Positions 1 to 8,085 of a stretch of DNA of 64,000 nt are shown here, one piece after another. The stretch lies in assembly GCA_963721385.1 (NCBI GenBank), contig CAVRJB010000019.1, forward strand, positions 930,001 through 994,000, given 5' to 3'. This DNA comes from DAOMFB01 sp963721385. GTDB taxonomy: Bacteria; Acidobacteriota; Thermoanaerobaculia; UBA5066. The first letter of the stretch is position 1. Each line of letters starts with the position of its first letter. A program made the translations under genes and the position numbers. A model generated the notes under the pieces. The model was not told where the DNA came from, searched no databases, and was given only the letters and a program-made list of their open reading frames with translations.

Positions 1-1160
1 TCAGGACGTTCAGCGTGAAGCCCATCGCATACATGAGCGCGTAGGTCGCCACGATCGAGGTCGGGATCGCGACGGCCGCGATGAGCGTCGACCGGAGGTT
101 CCCGAGGAAGAGGAGGACCACGAGAGCGGCGAGGAACCCGCCCAGGAGGAGGTGCTCCTGGACCGTGTGGACGGCCGCGATGATGAACTGCGACTGGTCG
201 CGGACGATCTCGAAGGAATAGCCGGCCGGGAGCTGCGGGGCGAGCTCGGCGAGGCGCGCCTTGACGCGGTCGACGACCTCGATCGTGTTCGTCCCGGACT
301 GCTTCCGGACGGAGAGGACGACCGTCGGGACGCCGTCCTTTGCGGCGACGGTCTTCGCGTCCTCGACGCCGTCCTCGATGGCGGCCACGTCGCCGATCCG
401 GATCGGCAGGCCGTTCTTCTCGGTGATGACGACCGATTCCAGCTCCTTCGGGTCGGACGACCCGCCCGTAGACACGGACGGTGGCCTCGATCGCCCCGGA
501 CTTGAGCGTCCCGCCGGGGATCTTGACGTTTTCTCTCTGGAGCGTGCGGCGGACGTCGACGGCCGAGAGGCCGTACGCCTTCAGCCGCTCGGCGTCGAGG
601 AGGACGTTGATCCGGCGCGAGCGGCCGCCGAGGATCGTGACCTGCCCGACGCCGTCGATCGACTCGATCTGCCGGCGGAAGACCTTGTCGGCGAACTCGG
701 TCGTCTCGCGGAGCGACCGCTTCCCGGTGAGGGCGACGCTCAGAATCGGCGTCGCGTCCGGGTCGAGCTTCTCGACGATCGGCGGGTCGATCCCCTTCGG
801 CAGGTCGCCGAGGACGCGGCTCACCTTGTCCCGGACCTCCTGCGCGGCGACGTCGACGTTCTTCTCGAGGATGAACGTCACGAGGATCTGCGAGATCCCC
901 TCGGCGGAGGTCGACTGGAGCTCGTCGATGCCCGCGATCGTGTTGACCGATTCCTCGATCTTGTCGGTGATCTCGGTCTCCACCTCCTCGGGCGCGGCGC
1001 CGTCGAGGCGGGTCAGGACGCTGATCGTGGGGAAGTCGACCTTGGGGTAGCGGTCGGTGCCGAGGCGGCTGTAGCCGACGCCGCCGACGACGATGAGCGC
1101 CAGGATGAGGACCGAGGCGAAGACGGGCCGGCGGACGCAGAGACGGGCGAGGGCCTGCAT
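1..1160 (-). CDS. RND efflux permease (AcrB/HAE1 type), N-terminal part, with a frame break
   Basis: This is the inner-membrane proton-driven pump subunit of a tripartite efflux system. It begins at ATG 1158-1160 and runs off the left edge. The start MQALARLCVRRPVFASVLIL is the typical RND N-terminus with TM1. It is followed by the first periplasmic loop (YPKVDFPTISV, then a PEEVE-type stretch). The far end reads YALMYAMGFTLNVL, which is TM2-TM3 of the family. The reading frame changes near 458-467. Upstream the frame gives RENVKIPGGTLKSGAIEATVRVYGR. Downstream, SSDPKELESVVITEKNGLPI is one base out of phase, as if one extra base were present in a G-rich run. The gene is 22 bases downstream of the adaptor gene and in the same operon. 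Substrate unknown. The broken frame could be a base-call error or a real lesion. Confidence 0.9.
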   Translation of the reverse strand, partial: MQALARLCVRRPVFASVLILALIVVGGVGYSRLGTDRYPKVDFPTISVLTRLDGAAPEEVETEITDKIEESVNTIAGIDELQSTSAEGISQILVTFILEKNVDVAAQEVRDKVSRVLGDLPKGIDPPIVEKLDPDATPILSVALTGKRSLRETTEFADKVFRRQIESIDGVGQVTILGGRSRRINVLLDAERLKAYGLSAVDVRRTLQRENVKIPGGTLKSGAIEATVRVYGRVVRPEGAGIGRHHREERPADPDRRRGRHRGRRRGREDRRRKGRRPDGRPLRPEAVRDEHDRGRRPRQGAPRRARPAAPGRLFLRDRPRPVAVHHRGRPHGPGAPPPGRVPRRSRGPPLPREPPVDAHRGRRDPDLDRGDLRAHVCDGLHAERP

Positions 1161-1182
1161 GGCGATTCCTTTCCCCGCTCCG

Positions 1183-2253
1183 TCAGCGGGCCACGGCGAG
1201 GCCGTCGGTCAGGCGACGGTCCGGGGAGACGACGACGCGCTCGCCGGCGGAGAGACCCGAACGGACCTCCACGAGGTCGCCGCGAGGCTCGCCGAGGGAG
1301 ACGAGGCGTTCGGAGACGCGGTCGGGGCCGAGGACGAAGGCGCGCGAGACGCCCGCCTCGGTCACGACGGCCGACCTCGGCGCGAGGAGTGTCGGCACCG
1401 TGGTCGGCAATTCGATTTCGGCCGTCACGAAGAGTCCGGGCTTCAGGAGCCGGCCCGGGTTCGGGACGAGCGCCTCGACGACGAGCGTCCGGGCCTCGGA
1501 GCGGAGCGACGGGCCGATGTAGGCGATCCGCCCCTCGAACGGACGGTCCGGAAACGTCTGGACCGAGAGCCGGACGATCTGGCCCACCTTGACCGCACCG
1601 ACCGCGGACTCGGGGATCGAAAGCTCGGCGCGGAGCGGCTCGACCTTCACGAGCCCCGCGACCGGCTGGCCGCGCTTGACGAACGCTCCCTCCGAGATCT
1701 TCTTTTCCGTCACGAGGCCGGCGAAGGGCGCGCGGATGACGCAGTCCTGGAAGGCTTTCTCCGCGAGAGTCAGCGACGCCTGCGCGAGGTCGAGGTCGAT
1801 CCCCTTCCGCTGGTCCTCCGCCTTCGCGACGACCTGCTTCTGGCGGAGCTCGGCGTAGCGGGCCACCTCGGCCTTCGCCCAGGCGAGGTTCGCCTTCGCC
1901 TGCTCGAGCGTGGCTCTTGCCTCACGGTCGTCGAGCTCGGCGAGGACGGCGCCCTTGTCGACGAACGAGCCCCTCTCGACGAGGACGCGGGCGACACGGC
2001 TGTCCCGCTCGGACGACACGTCGGCGGTCTCGTCGGCGACGAGGGCGCCGGTGACGGCGAGGATTCGGGGCAGAGTCTTCTGTTCGACGGGCGCTGAGGT
2101 CACGTGGATCGGCTCCGGCGTCGGCGCGGCCTGCGCCGGCGCGCCGCCGGCTTTCGCGCAGCCGACGGTGACGGCGAGGGTCGCCGCGAGCGAAAAGAGA
2201 ACGATGAGGAGGGCCGCATTTCGGTTCGGGCGGGCCAGGGTCGTCGCGTTCAC
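1183..2253 (-). CDS. RND efflux periplasmic adaptor (HlyD/AcrA family)
   Basis: This is the membrane fusion protein bridging the RND pump to the TolC-type channel. It has 356 residues, normal for the family. An N-terminal hydrophobic segment (about 13-31) ends in VTVGC (Cys32), close to a lipoprotein box, so it is probably lipid-anchored. Next come a lipoyl/barrel-sandwich half (LVADETADVSSERDSRV), an alpha-hairpin rich in Ala, Lys and Glu (about 110-170), the second lipoyl half (IRAPFAGLV) and beta-barrel and membrane-proximal domains toward the end. Its start overlaps the stop of the TolC-like gene by 4 bases, showing translational coupling in the order NHLP-like gene, TolC, adaptor, pump. 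The exported substrate cannot be told from sequence. Confidence 0.93.
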   Translation of the reverse strand: MNATTLARPNRNAALLIVLFSLAATLAVTVGCAKAGGAPAQAAPTPEPIHVTSAPVEQKTLPRILAVTGALVADETADVSSERDSRVARVLVERGSFVDKGAVLAELDDREARATLEQAKANLAWAKAEVARYAELRQKQVVAKAEDQRKGIDLDLAQASLTLAEKAFQDCVIRAPFAGLVTEKKISEGAFVKRGQPVAGLVKVEPLRAELSIPESAVGAVKVGQIVRLSVQTFPDRPFEGRIAYIGPSLRSEARTLVVEALVPNPGRLLKPGLFVTAEIELPTTVPTLLAPRSAVVTEAGVSRAFVLGPDRVSERLVSLGEPRGDLVEVRSGLSAGERVVVSPDRRLTDGLAVAR

Positions 2254-3839
2254 CGGGAGCCTCCTTCGGTCCGGATCGCGGGAACGTCTCCGGTCAGGAC
2301 GATGTGGCGCTCTTCGAGGAGGGTGCCGATCGAGCGGTCGAGCGACGTCAGCGCAATCCGGTAGTCGGTCAGCGCCTGCGTCTCCGTGAACTCGGCCCGC
2401 GCCAGCTCGTTTTGGCGGGTCAGGACGAAGAAGTTCGTCGAAAGGCCGACGGCGAACCGCTCGGTCTCGGCCCGGAGCTGGATCTCCGCGGCGGCCCGGC
2501 CGGCGCGGGCCGCCTCGAGGCGCTGCGCAGCGGTTTCGAGCGTGAGGGCGGCGTTCCGGACCTCGACGGCGACGCGCTGCTTCGTCTGGTCGTAGCGGGC
2601 CGTCAGCTGCCGCTTCTGGGCCTCGGCGATGACGGCGTCCGCCTTCGCAGTCCGGTTGCCGATCGGCAGGGCGAGCGCGATCCCCACGAAGGCGTCGGGG
2701 AATTCGTTGCTCCCGATCGTCCCGAACGAGCGGCCGAGGCCGCCGACCATCGCCTCCGGGGCCGTGATCGGGGCGCCGCCGAACGAGATTGTGTTCGGGT
2801 TCGCCGTGCCGGCGAGGCCGCGCCGGCCGTAGGAGGCGACGAGGTCGAGCTGCGGCTTGATCCGGTCCATCGCGGCCTCGATTTCGACGTCCTGGCGGGC
2901 GACGAGGAGCGAGGCGTCCTGAAGCTCGGGGCGCCGTTGCTCGGCCTCGGCAAGGGCGGCGGGCAGGTCGACGCTCCGCTTCGGGGCGTCGGGCGAGTCG
3001 ACCGGGTCGAGGGTGTCGTTCCAGAGCGGGTCCGCCGCGTCGGACAAGATCAGGCTCTTCAGGACGAAACCGGCCTGTTTCTCGAGTTCCTCGGCGGAAA
3101 AGAGCTCACCCTTCCGCCGCTCCACCTCGGCGACCGGCTGCGCGAGATCCGATTCGGGAAGGACGCCCGCCTCGATCCGCGCCTCGGTGTCGCCCTTCTG
3201 CGACTCGGCGAGGCCGACGCTCTTCCGGGCGACGGCCACGGTGCGCCGCGCCGCCACGAGCGACCAGTAGACGCGCTCGACCGAGGCGACCGTGTCGGAG
3301 ACCGTGCGCCGGAGGGAGGCGACGGAGCGGTCCTTGTCCAGCTTCGCGATCTTGATGGCGCGCCGCGCCGGGTCGATCGAGAACCCCTGAAGGAGCGGCT
3401 GCCGGAGGTCGATCGAGAAACCGGTCGCGTAGGCCGGCGTCAGGAGCGCGAACTGGCTCAACGCGGTGTCCCGCCAGAGGAGGCCCGAGACCGACACCGT
3501 GCCCCCGGTCGGGAGGAGCTGGGAGAGCGAAATTGCCGACGTCAGGTTCGTGTAGGCGGGGCCGAGGTCGGGGGAGATCGCACCCGAGAGCGCGGAGTTC
3601 AAAGCGTCGGTGTGGTCCCGGTACCGCGCGTCGAGCCGGAAGTTCGGGTCGTACGAGCCGTCCGCCCTCGTGAGCGACGCGCCCGCGATCTGGAACGACT
3701 GCTGCTCGATGGCGATGTCGTGGTTCTTCTTCAGGGCGAGCGCCGTCGCGTCGAAGAGCGTGATCGGCCGGTCGGCGCCGGTCGCAGGAACCGCGACTGC
3801 GGCCGCGAGCGCCGCGGCGAGGAGGGCAGCGCGCGTCAT
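2250..3839 (-). CDS. TolC-family outer-membrane efflux channel
   Basis: A 529-residue outer-membrane factor. I start it at ATG 3837-3839, where a clear signal peptide begins (MTRAALLAAALAAAVAVPAT), rather than at upstream in-frame codons that fall inside the preceding gene. The mature part opens with ITLFDATALALKKNHDI, the usual first helix of OEP repeats. It contains the two expected duplicated coiled-coil units, for example VASVERVYWSLVAARRTV in the first and VAVEVRNAALTLETAAQRLE in the second. It overlaps the upstream small gene by ATGA and the downstream adaptor gene by ATGA, so all members are probably translated from one message. It would form the trimeric outer-membrane exit duct for the RND pump. 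Confidence 0.92.
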   Translation of the reverse strand: MTRAALLAAALAAAVAVPATGADRPITLFDATALALKKNHDIAIEQQSFQIAGASLTRADGSYDPNFRLDARYRDHTDALNSALSGAISPDLGPAYTNLTSAISLSQLLPTGGTVSVSGLLWRDTALSQFALLTPAYATGFSIDLRQPLLQGFSIDPARRAIKIAKLDKDRSVASLRRTVSDTVASVERVYWSLVAARRTVAVARKSVGLAESQKGDTEARIEAGVLPESDLAQPVAEVERRKGELFSAEELEKQAGFVLKSLILSDAADPLWNDTLDPVDSPDAPKRSVDLPAALAEAEQRRPELQDASLLVARQDVEIEAAMDRIKPQLDLVASYGRRGLAGTANPNTISFGGAPITAPEAMVGGLGRSFGTIGSNEFPDAFVGIALALPIGNRTAKADAVIAEAQKRQLTARYDQTKQRVAVEVRNAALTLETAAQRLEAARAGRAAAEIQLRAETERFAVGLSTNFFVLTRQNELARAEFTETQALTDYRIALTSLDRSIGTLLEERHIVLTGDVPAIRTEGGSR

Positions 3840-4099
3840 GACGTCCTCCGGTCGAAGGGGGACGGATGCGTGCCGCTCCGCAGGCTCGCCTTCTGGAGGC
3901 GCGGGTCGAGAGTCTCGGCGATGCGGTCGAAGACGAATGCGTCCGTCGCGACCAGCGCGGAGACTTCGGAGCGCGTCAGCTCGGTCCCGTGCTCCATCAG
4001 CTCTCGGACGGCCTGGCCCGGGTCGGTCCGGAAGAGACGACGGAACTCTTCGTCCGTCGCGAGCCTTCCGATGATCAGTTCGACGTTTTTCTGCGACAT
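3836..4099 (-). CDS. small NHLP-clan (Os1348-like) leader-type protein heading the efflux operon
   Basis: An 87-residue protein. ATG 4097-4099 begins MSQKNVELIIGRLATDEEFR, a pattern I recognise from Os1348-type members of the NHLP clan, the nitrile-hydratase-like leader-peptide relatives found in RiPP precursors. The rest is helical and acidic/basic (DPGQAVRELMEHGTELTRSE; DPRLQKASLR), with no transmembrane segment, no GG cleavage motif and no Cys/Ser/Thr-rich core. It may therefore be a leader-only family member rather than a precursor. A G-rich stretch lies about 10 bases before the ATG. It overlaps the TolC-like gene by four bases. No maturase or peptidase is visible nearby. Family recognition is from memory of the motif; the role in efflux is inference. 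Confidence 0.65.
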   Translation of the reverse strand: MSQKNVELIIGRLATDEEFRRLFRTDPGQAVRELMEHGTELTRSEVSALVATDAFVFDRIAETLDPRLQKASLRSGTHPSPFDRRTS

Positions 4100-4245
4100 G
4101 GCAGCTCTGTGCCCCCTGCTGTGGCTCTTTACACACTCCATGCCAAGTCCGTTATCGGCTCCCATGATCGTATTTAAGCGACCACATGAGAGCATGTTGC
4201 GAGATCGGAACTGGAATGCGGCGAGAGGTCCCGGGGAGAGTCGAT

Positions 4246-4290
4246 ATGTCGAAATATCAGCACTAATGATTGCGGGTAATCAGTCGACAT
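4246..4290. promoter_or_regulatory. nested inverted repeats upstream of the efflux operon
   Basis: The 239-base gap between the pterin dehydratase stop and the NHLP-like start is distinctly AT-richer than its surroundings. It contains an outer dyad, ATGTCGA (4246-4252) with TCGACAT (4284-4290), enclosing an inner dyad, TGATT (4267-4271) with AATCA (4278-4282). A TTAAAT/TACGAT-like stretch nearer the operon start (about 4168-4180, minus strand) could be the promoter -10. The arrangement resembles a two-site operator for the efflux operon, but no cognate regulator gene sits beside it. Confidence 0.35.
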
Positions 4291-4338
4291 CTACGTCTTG
4301 CGCCGGCGAGGTCGTCGTCGCGAGGGACTTTTCCGGCG

Positions 4339-4641
4339 TCAGCGAGCCGACGACCCGGCCAGCCGGTCCATCGCCGCGGCCAGCTCGAAGTCGAGGACCG
4401 TGAGACCCCCCGCGTCGTGCGTCGAAAGCTCCACCGTGACGCGGTTCCAGACGTTCGACCAGTCCGGGTGGTGGTCCATCTTCTCGGCGGCGAGGGCGGC
4501 GCGGGCCATGAAGCCGAAGGCCTCGGAGAAATCGGCGAACCGGAACTCGCGCCGGAGCTTCCCGTCCGCGAGCGACCAGCCGGGGAGCGAGGCGAGGCGC
4601 GTCTTGATCTCGGCGTCGGAGAGGCGTGTCGGGCGCGTCAT
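4339..4641 (-). CDS. phhB: pterin-4a-carbinolamine dehydratase
   Basis: A 100-residue protein of the PCD/DCoH family, which dehydrates 4a-hydroxytetrahydropterin in the recycling of the aromatic amino acid hydroxylase cofactor. The active-site signature is intact: EKMDHHPDWSNVWNRVTVEL followed by STHDAGGLTVLD. These give the two adjacent His, the later His-Asp and the Asp of the family. The chosen ATG (4639-4641) gives the usual family length. An ORF reading further upstream has no homology-like content. A GAGAAT hexamer lies 7 bases upstream, which fits the leaderless promoter pattern seen elsewhere in the window. No phenylalanine hydroxylase is in the window, so the physiological partner is unknown. 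Confidence 0.93.
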   Translation of the reverse strand: MTRPTRLSDAEIKTRLASLPGWSLADGKLRREFRFADFSEAFGFMARAALAAEKMDHHPDWSNVWNRVTVELSTHDAGGLTVLDFELAAAMDRLAGSSAR

Positions 4642-4648
4642 GAGAACG

Positions 4649-4654
4649 ATTCTC
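4649..4654 (-). promoter_or_regulatory. candidate -10 for the pterin dehydratase gene
   Basis: GAGAAT on the minus strand, 7 bases before ATG 4641. It lacks the first T of TANNNT, but the spacing matches the other leaderless-type promoters here. Confidence 0.35.
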
Positions 4655-4718
4655 CACCGAACGGCGATTTCGCGCGAGGAAGCCCCGGAGTTAACGTGTC
4701 GGACAGCAGGATTCCGAC

Positions 4719-6045
4719 ATGAAGTGGCTGAAGGCTCTCGGCGCTGCCGCCGCGGCTCTCGCGGTGGGCCTGGTGATCTGGCTCGTCGTCGGGAACGACG
4801 TCGCGAACCGGCGTCGAGATCGAGGTGCTGCAGGCCTGGGCGGAGGCGCCCGGGCTCGTTCCCTGATTTCCTCGCGCGGTATCCCTTCGAGGAGACGAAC
4901 GAAACGGCCCGCCGTCTCGAAGCGGCCGCCGATCGCCCTGGGCCTCGACCTGAGGCCGCGAGCGAGGCCTTGGACGGGTCCGGAGACCGATTCGTCGACG
5001 AAGGCAAGCCAGGAAAGGCAGCTCATCGGCGGCTATATCGACGTTGAGCTGTCGAAGCCGTCCGGCGACGGCTGGAGCCTCCGTCCCCGGAGGCCGCGGC
5101 AGTTCTCGACCGGATGGCCCCGCCTCTCGGCGCGGTGGAGCAGGCGCTCGCCGGGGGAGAGCCCCGGTGGCGGATGGACGTCGCCCGCGGATTCGACGCG
5201 CCGATTCCGAATCTGCTCGGACAGATCCAGCCTCCAGCGCGTTCTTCTCGCGTCGGCACTTCGGGAATCCTCGCGGAAGAGACTTCGCCGCTGCACGAGG
5301 CGTTCCTCGAGGCCTCCTGGGCCTTGAACGTCGCCGCTGCGCGCAAGGCCGGAGCTGATCTCGAAGCTGATCGCGATGGCGTCGACGCGGATTGCAGGCG
5401 GGAGTCCTGCGAAAGGTCGCCGGTGAGCCCGGACGCCTGGATGCGGCGGCTCTCGAAGTATCGACCCGCGGGCAGAGATGATCGACGCGCTTCAGGCGGG
5501 ACGCTGGATGACTCACGAAGCGTTTCCGAGGCCGCGCCCGCGTCGGCGACTCCAGGACGTTGACTTCGGACGTCGTTCGTCGACTCGGGTCGTCCTCGGG
5601 CCCCTGCATCCGGATCCAGGTCGCGCGACATGCTCGAAAAATGGCGGCAGATCGTCCTGCTGCCGAGAGCGAGGAGTCACTGGTCTCGGACGGCGACGGG
5701 CAGGCCGACTTGGTCGCGCGGCTCGAGAGACCCGGAGCTGCATCGGCGGACATTATGGTCGCGATCTGGCGATGCCGAATACGGTCAACGCGTGGAAGCG
5801 TGCCGACCGCCTGACGGTCGAGCTGGAGCTGACACGGAAGGTCCTCGGAATCCGGGCGGCCCGGGGGCGTCGAAGACGTGGCCCCGAGGCGTCGATGCGG
5901 GATCGAGACGTCGGCCCTGAAGGACGCCCGGTGGATCTACGCCGTGACACCCGACGGCCGCGCCTCGATCGAGCTCTCGCGGCAACTCGACTGGGGGCAG
6001 ACCGTCGGCGTCGTGCTCCCGACCCGCTGGACCTCGGCCGACTGA
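4719..6045 (+). pseudogene. decayed gene for a membrane-anchored hypothetical protein
   Basis: The locus keeps a recognisable but shattered coding sequence of about 440 codons. It opens with an N-terminal membrane anchor (MKWLKALGAAAAALAVGLVI). Pieces then appear in changing frames: DFLARYPFEETNETARRLEA near 4860-4930, RQLIGGYIDVELSKPSGDGW near 5020-5080, DRMAPPLGAVEQALAGGEPR and FDAPIPNLLGQIQ near 5108-5230, EAFLEASWALNVAAARK near 5300-5350, MPNTVNAWKRADRLTVELEL near 5772-5830, and finally ARWIYAVTPDGRASIELSRQ near 5930-5990, ending at TGA 6043-6045. There are many shifts in both directions plus in-frame stops, so this is a genuine relic. The pieces recall a secreted or membrane family of unknown function. 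It is not transcriptionally linked to a clear operon. Confidence 0.8.
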
Positions 6046-6067
6046 CGAAGGGCTTCCGTGCACTCTC

Positions 6068-6073
6068 TACAAT
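6068..6073 (+). promoter_or_regulatory. TACAAT -10, leaderless-type promoter of mnmA
   Basis: TACAAT ends 7 bases before ATG 6081. That spacing places the likely +1 at or next to the start codon. It favours ATG 6081 over the in-frame ATG 6072, which lies inside the hexamer. Confidence 0.5.
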
Positions 6074-6080
6074 GGAGGCG

Positions 6081-7203
6081 ATGCGGATCGCGGTCGCGAT
6101 GTCGGGAGGGGTGGATTCGTCCGTCGCCGCGCTTCTCCTCGCGCGGGAGGGGGCGGAGGCGATCGGTCTGTCGATGCACCTCTGGGACCACGACCGCGAC
6201 GGGACCGGCGCGGCCGAAGGGCGCTGCTGCACGGCCGACGACCTCTCGACGGCGCGCCGGGCGGCCGAAGCGATCGGCATCCCGCACTACGTCCTGAACC
6301 TCGAGGAGCGCTTTGCCGAGGCGGTCGTGAAGCCGTTCGTGACGGGCTATCTCGACGGGGAGACGCCGATCCCGTGCACGGCGTGCAACACCGAGCTGAA
6401 GTTCAAGACGCTCCTCGAGCGCGCGGCGGCCCTCGGCTGCGAGGCGGTCGCAACGGGGCATTACGCGCGGATCGAGACGGACGCCGGCGACGGGCGAGGT
6501 GCGGCTTCTCAAGGCGCGCGACCTCTCGCGCGACCAGTCGTACTTCCTCTACGACCTGAGCCAGGCGCAGCTCTCCCGCGCGCGTTTTCCGCTCGGCGAC
6601 CTCCTCAAGTCGGAGGTGCGTCAGATCGCGCGCGAGGCCGGGCTCCCGAACTGGGACAAGCCCGACTCGCAGGAGATCTGCTTCGTCCCGAAGGGTGGCC
6701 CGGAGGAGTTCATCCGGAAGGAGGCGGCGGCGTTCGGTCTCTCGCTGCCGTCGCTTCCGGGGGCCCGGCCGGGGCCGATCAGCGACGAGGCGGGGAACGT
6801 CCTCGGGAGGCACGAGGGGACGTTTCCCTTCACCGTAGGGCAGAGGCGGGGTCTCGGAATTGCCGCGAAAGAGCCTCTCTACGTTCTCGAAGTGCGGCCG
6901 GCGGAGGCCCGCGTCGTCGTGGGGAGAGAAGAGAGGCTCCTGTCGCGGGCCGTTCCTCTCACTCGGGTCCACCTGCTCGAGCCGGTGGAGCCGGGCGGGG
7001 AGCTTCGGGTCCTCGCGCGAATCCGTTCGCGCCACCAGGAGCAGCCGGCCAGGCTCGAGCTCCTGGGCGGCGGACGCGGCCGCCTCGTCTTCGAGGAGCC
7101 CGTGCGCGCGGCGGCGCCGGGACAGTCGGCGGTCTTCTTCGACCCCGGCCGCCCCGAGCGCCTGCTCGGGGGCGCCGTCATCGCGCGACCCTCTGCCGGC
7201 TGA
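6081..7203 (+). CDS. mnmA: tRNA-specific 2-thiouridylase MnmA, with a frame break
   Basis: MnmA thiolates U34 of Lys, Glu and Gln tRNAs using ATP and a persulfide relay. The PP-loop SGGVDSSVAALLLAR follows the start. The first catalytic Cys is in IPCTACNTELKFK and the persulfide-accepting Cys in DSQEICFVPKG. ATGHYARIET and DLSRDQSYFLYDL are also family hallmarks, and the C-terminal beta-barrel is complete. The frame changes near 6484-6495. The upstream frame runs through ETDAGD, while the downstream frame resumes as TGEVRLLKARDLSRDQS, displaced as though one extra base had been inserted in a GGCGACGGG run. Without the break the protein is about 373 residues, normal length. Because mnmA is strongly conserved and both halves are undamaged, a base-call error is the likeliest explanation. 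Confidence 0.93.
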
Positions 7204-7228
7204 AGAACCAGGGTATCCGGCCTCCCCC

Positions 7229-7262
7229 TTGACTTTCGACAAACTTACGTCTAACTTACGTC
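7229..7262 (+). promoter_or_regulatory. promoter with tandem direct repeats before the radical SAM gene
   Basis: TTGACT (7229-7234) is followed after 17 bases by TAACTT (7252-7257), a plausible -35/-10 pair. The 10-base word AACTTACGTC occurs twice, at 7242-7251 and 7253-7262. The repeats are one helical turn apart (11 bases) and cover the -10, as expected for a repressor or activator site. A G-run serves as ribosome binding site before ATG 7278. Confidence 0.45.
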
Positions 7263-7277
7263 ACGAGGGGGAACGTC

Positions 7278-7958
7278 ATGAAGGCGTCGGAACTGAAAGG
7301 AAGCGAGACCGGTACCAGTTCCCGGGAAGGGTCGGTGAATCCGCTCCGGTACGCGCGCCAGATGATCGCGCCCGGAGTTGGCGGGCGGCGTGTCTTCACG
7401 CTGCTCGTCCCCGACGCTTGCCGCTACGCCTGCTCGTTCTGCCCAATGGCGGGGGAGCGCTCGCTTCCGAATCCGCTCCGGACCACGCAGGGGCTCGCGA
7501 GGGTCTTCATGACAGCTTTCCGACGCGGTCTCTGCGACGGCCTGTTCCTCATGGCCGGCGTGCCGCGGAATCCGGTGCGGGCGACGGCGCGAATGATCGA
7601 GCTCCTCGAGACGCTCCGAGTCCACCACGGGTTCCGGGGATACGTCCACGTGAAGGCCGTGCCGGGCGCCGAGGCCGGCCAGGTGCAGAAGCTCATGCGG
7701 CTCGCCGACCGGGTTTCGTCGCATCTCGAGCCTGCCTGCGGCCGCGCGCTCCTGGAGAATCCGACGGGCCTCCGTACGAAAGGGATGGAGCTCTTTTCGA
7801 GCCCGGAGAAGGCCGAGGCGGAGCTTCGGGCGGCGGCCCGGGAGTCGGCCCGGCGCGCTCCGGAGCTTTTGCCGGCGCCGGGAATCGCGGAGCCGACGCG
7901 CCGTCAGATGAATCTCTTTATGTCGTCAAGTAGTTCTATTCCAATGGGTTCTGGCTGA
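7278..7958 (+). CDS. short radical SAM protein, possibly truncated
   Basis: The 226-residue product has the radical SAM cluster motif CRYACSFC (Cys48, Cys52, Cys55). It is followed by GLCDGLFLMAGVPRNP, HHGFRGYVHVKAVPG and a long helical part. This reads like the putative DNA modification/repair radical SAM family (spore-photoproduct-lyase relatives), whose members are usually about 400 residues. The chain here ends in an odd Ser-run (SSSSSIPMGSG). Another frame continues open to about 8077 (FYSNGFWLRRRLDTG and onward), so a C-terminal frameshift or truncation is possible. The codon bias of that extension is weaker than in real genes of the window. Start ATG 7278 has a G-rich ribosome binding site. 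Function beyond radical SAM chemistry is not assignable. Confidence 0.7.
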   Translation: MKASELKGSETGTSSREGSVNPLRYARQMIAPGVGGRRVFTLLVPDACRYACSFCPMAGERSLPNPLRTTQGLARVFMTAFRRGLCDGLFLMAGVPRNPVRATARMIELLETLRVHHGFRGYVHVKAVPGAEAGQVQKLMRLADRVSSHLEPACGRALLENPTGLRTKGMELFSSPEKAEAELRAAARESARRAPELLPAPGIAEPTRRQMNLFMSSSSSIPMGSG

Positions 7959-8067
7959 GACGGCGACTCGATACCGGGCTTTTCAGAGGCCCGGATCAGG
8001 TGCACAAGAGAGCTTTCGCGGCAGAGTTGGACGACGCGGTCTCGTTCGCCGTGTCTCATTGGCATGC

Positions 8068-8073
8068 TAGAAT
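8068..8073 (+). promoter_or_regulatory. TAGAAT -10 for the AlkD-like gene
   Basis: TAGAAT lies 6 bases before an in-frame TTG (8080) and 12 bases before ATG 8086. Either start is possible; the TTG has the leaderless spacing seen at other genes. Confidence 0.45.
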
Positions 8074-8085
8074 TTAGGGTTGCGT

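Noticed and set aside
2250..4136. Long minus-strand reading frame extending the TolC-like gene upstream to 4136
   Set aside because: The extension overlaps the NHLP-like gene in another frame and precedes the clear signal peptide at 3839.
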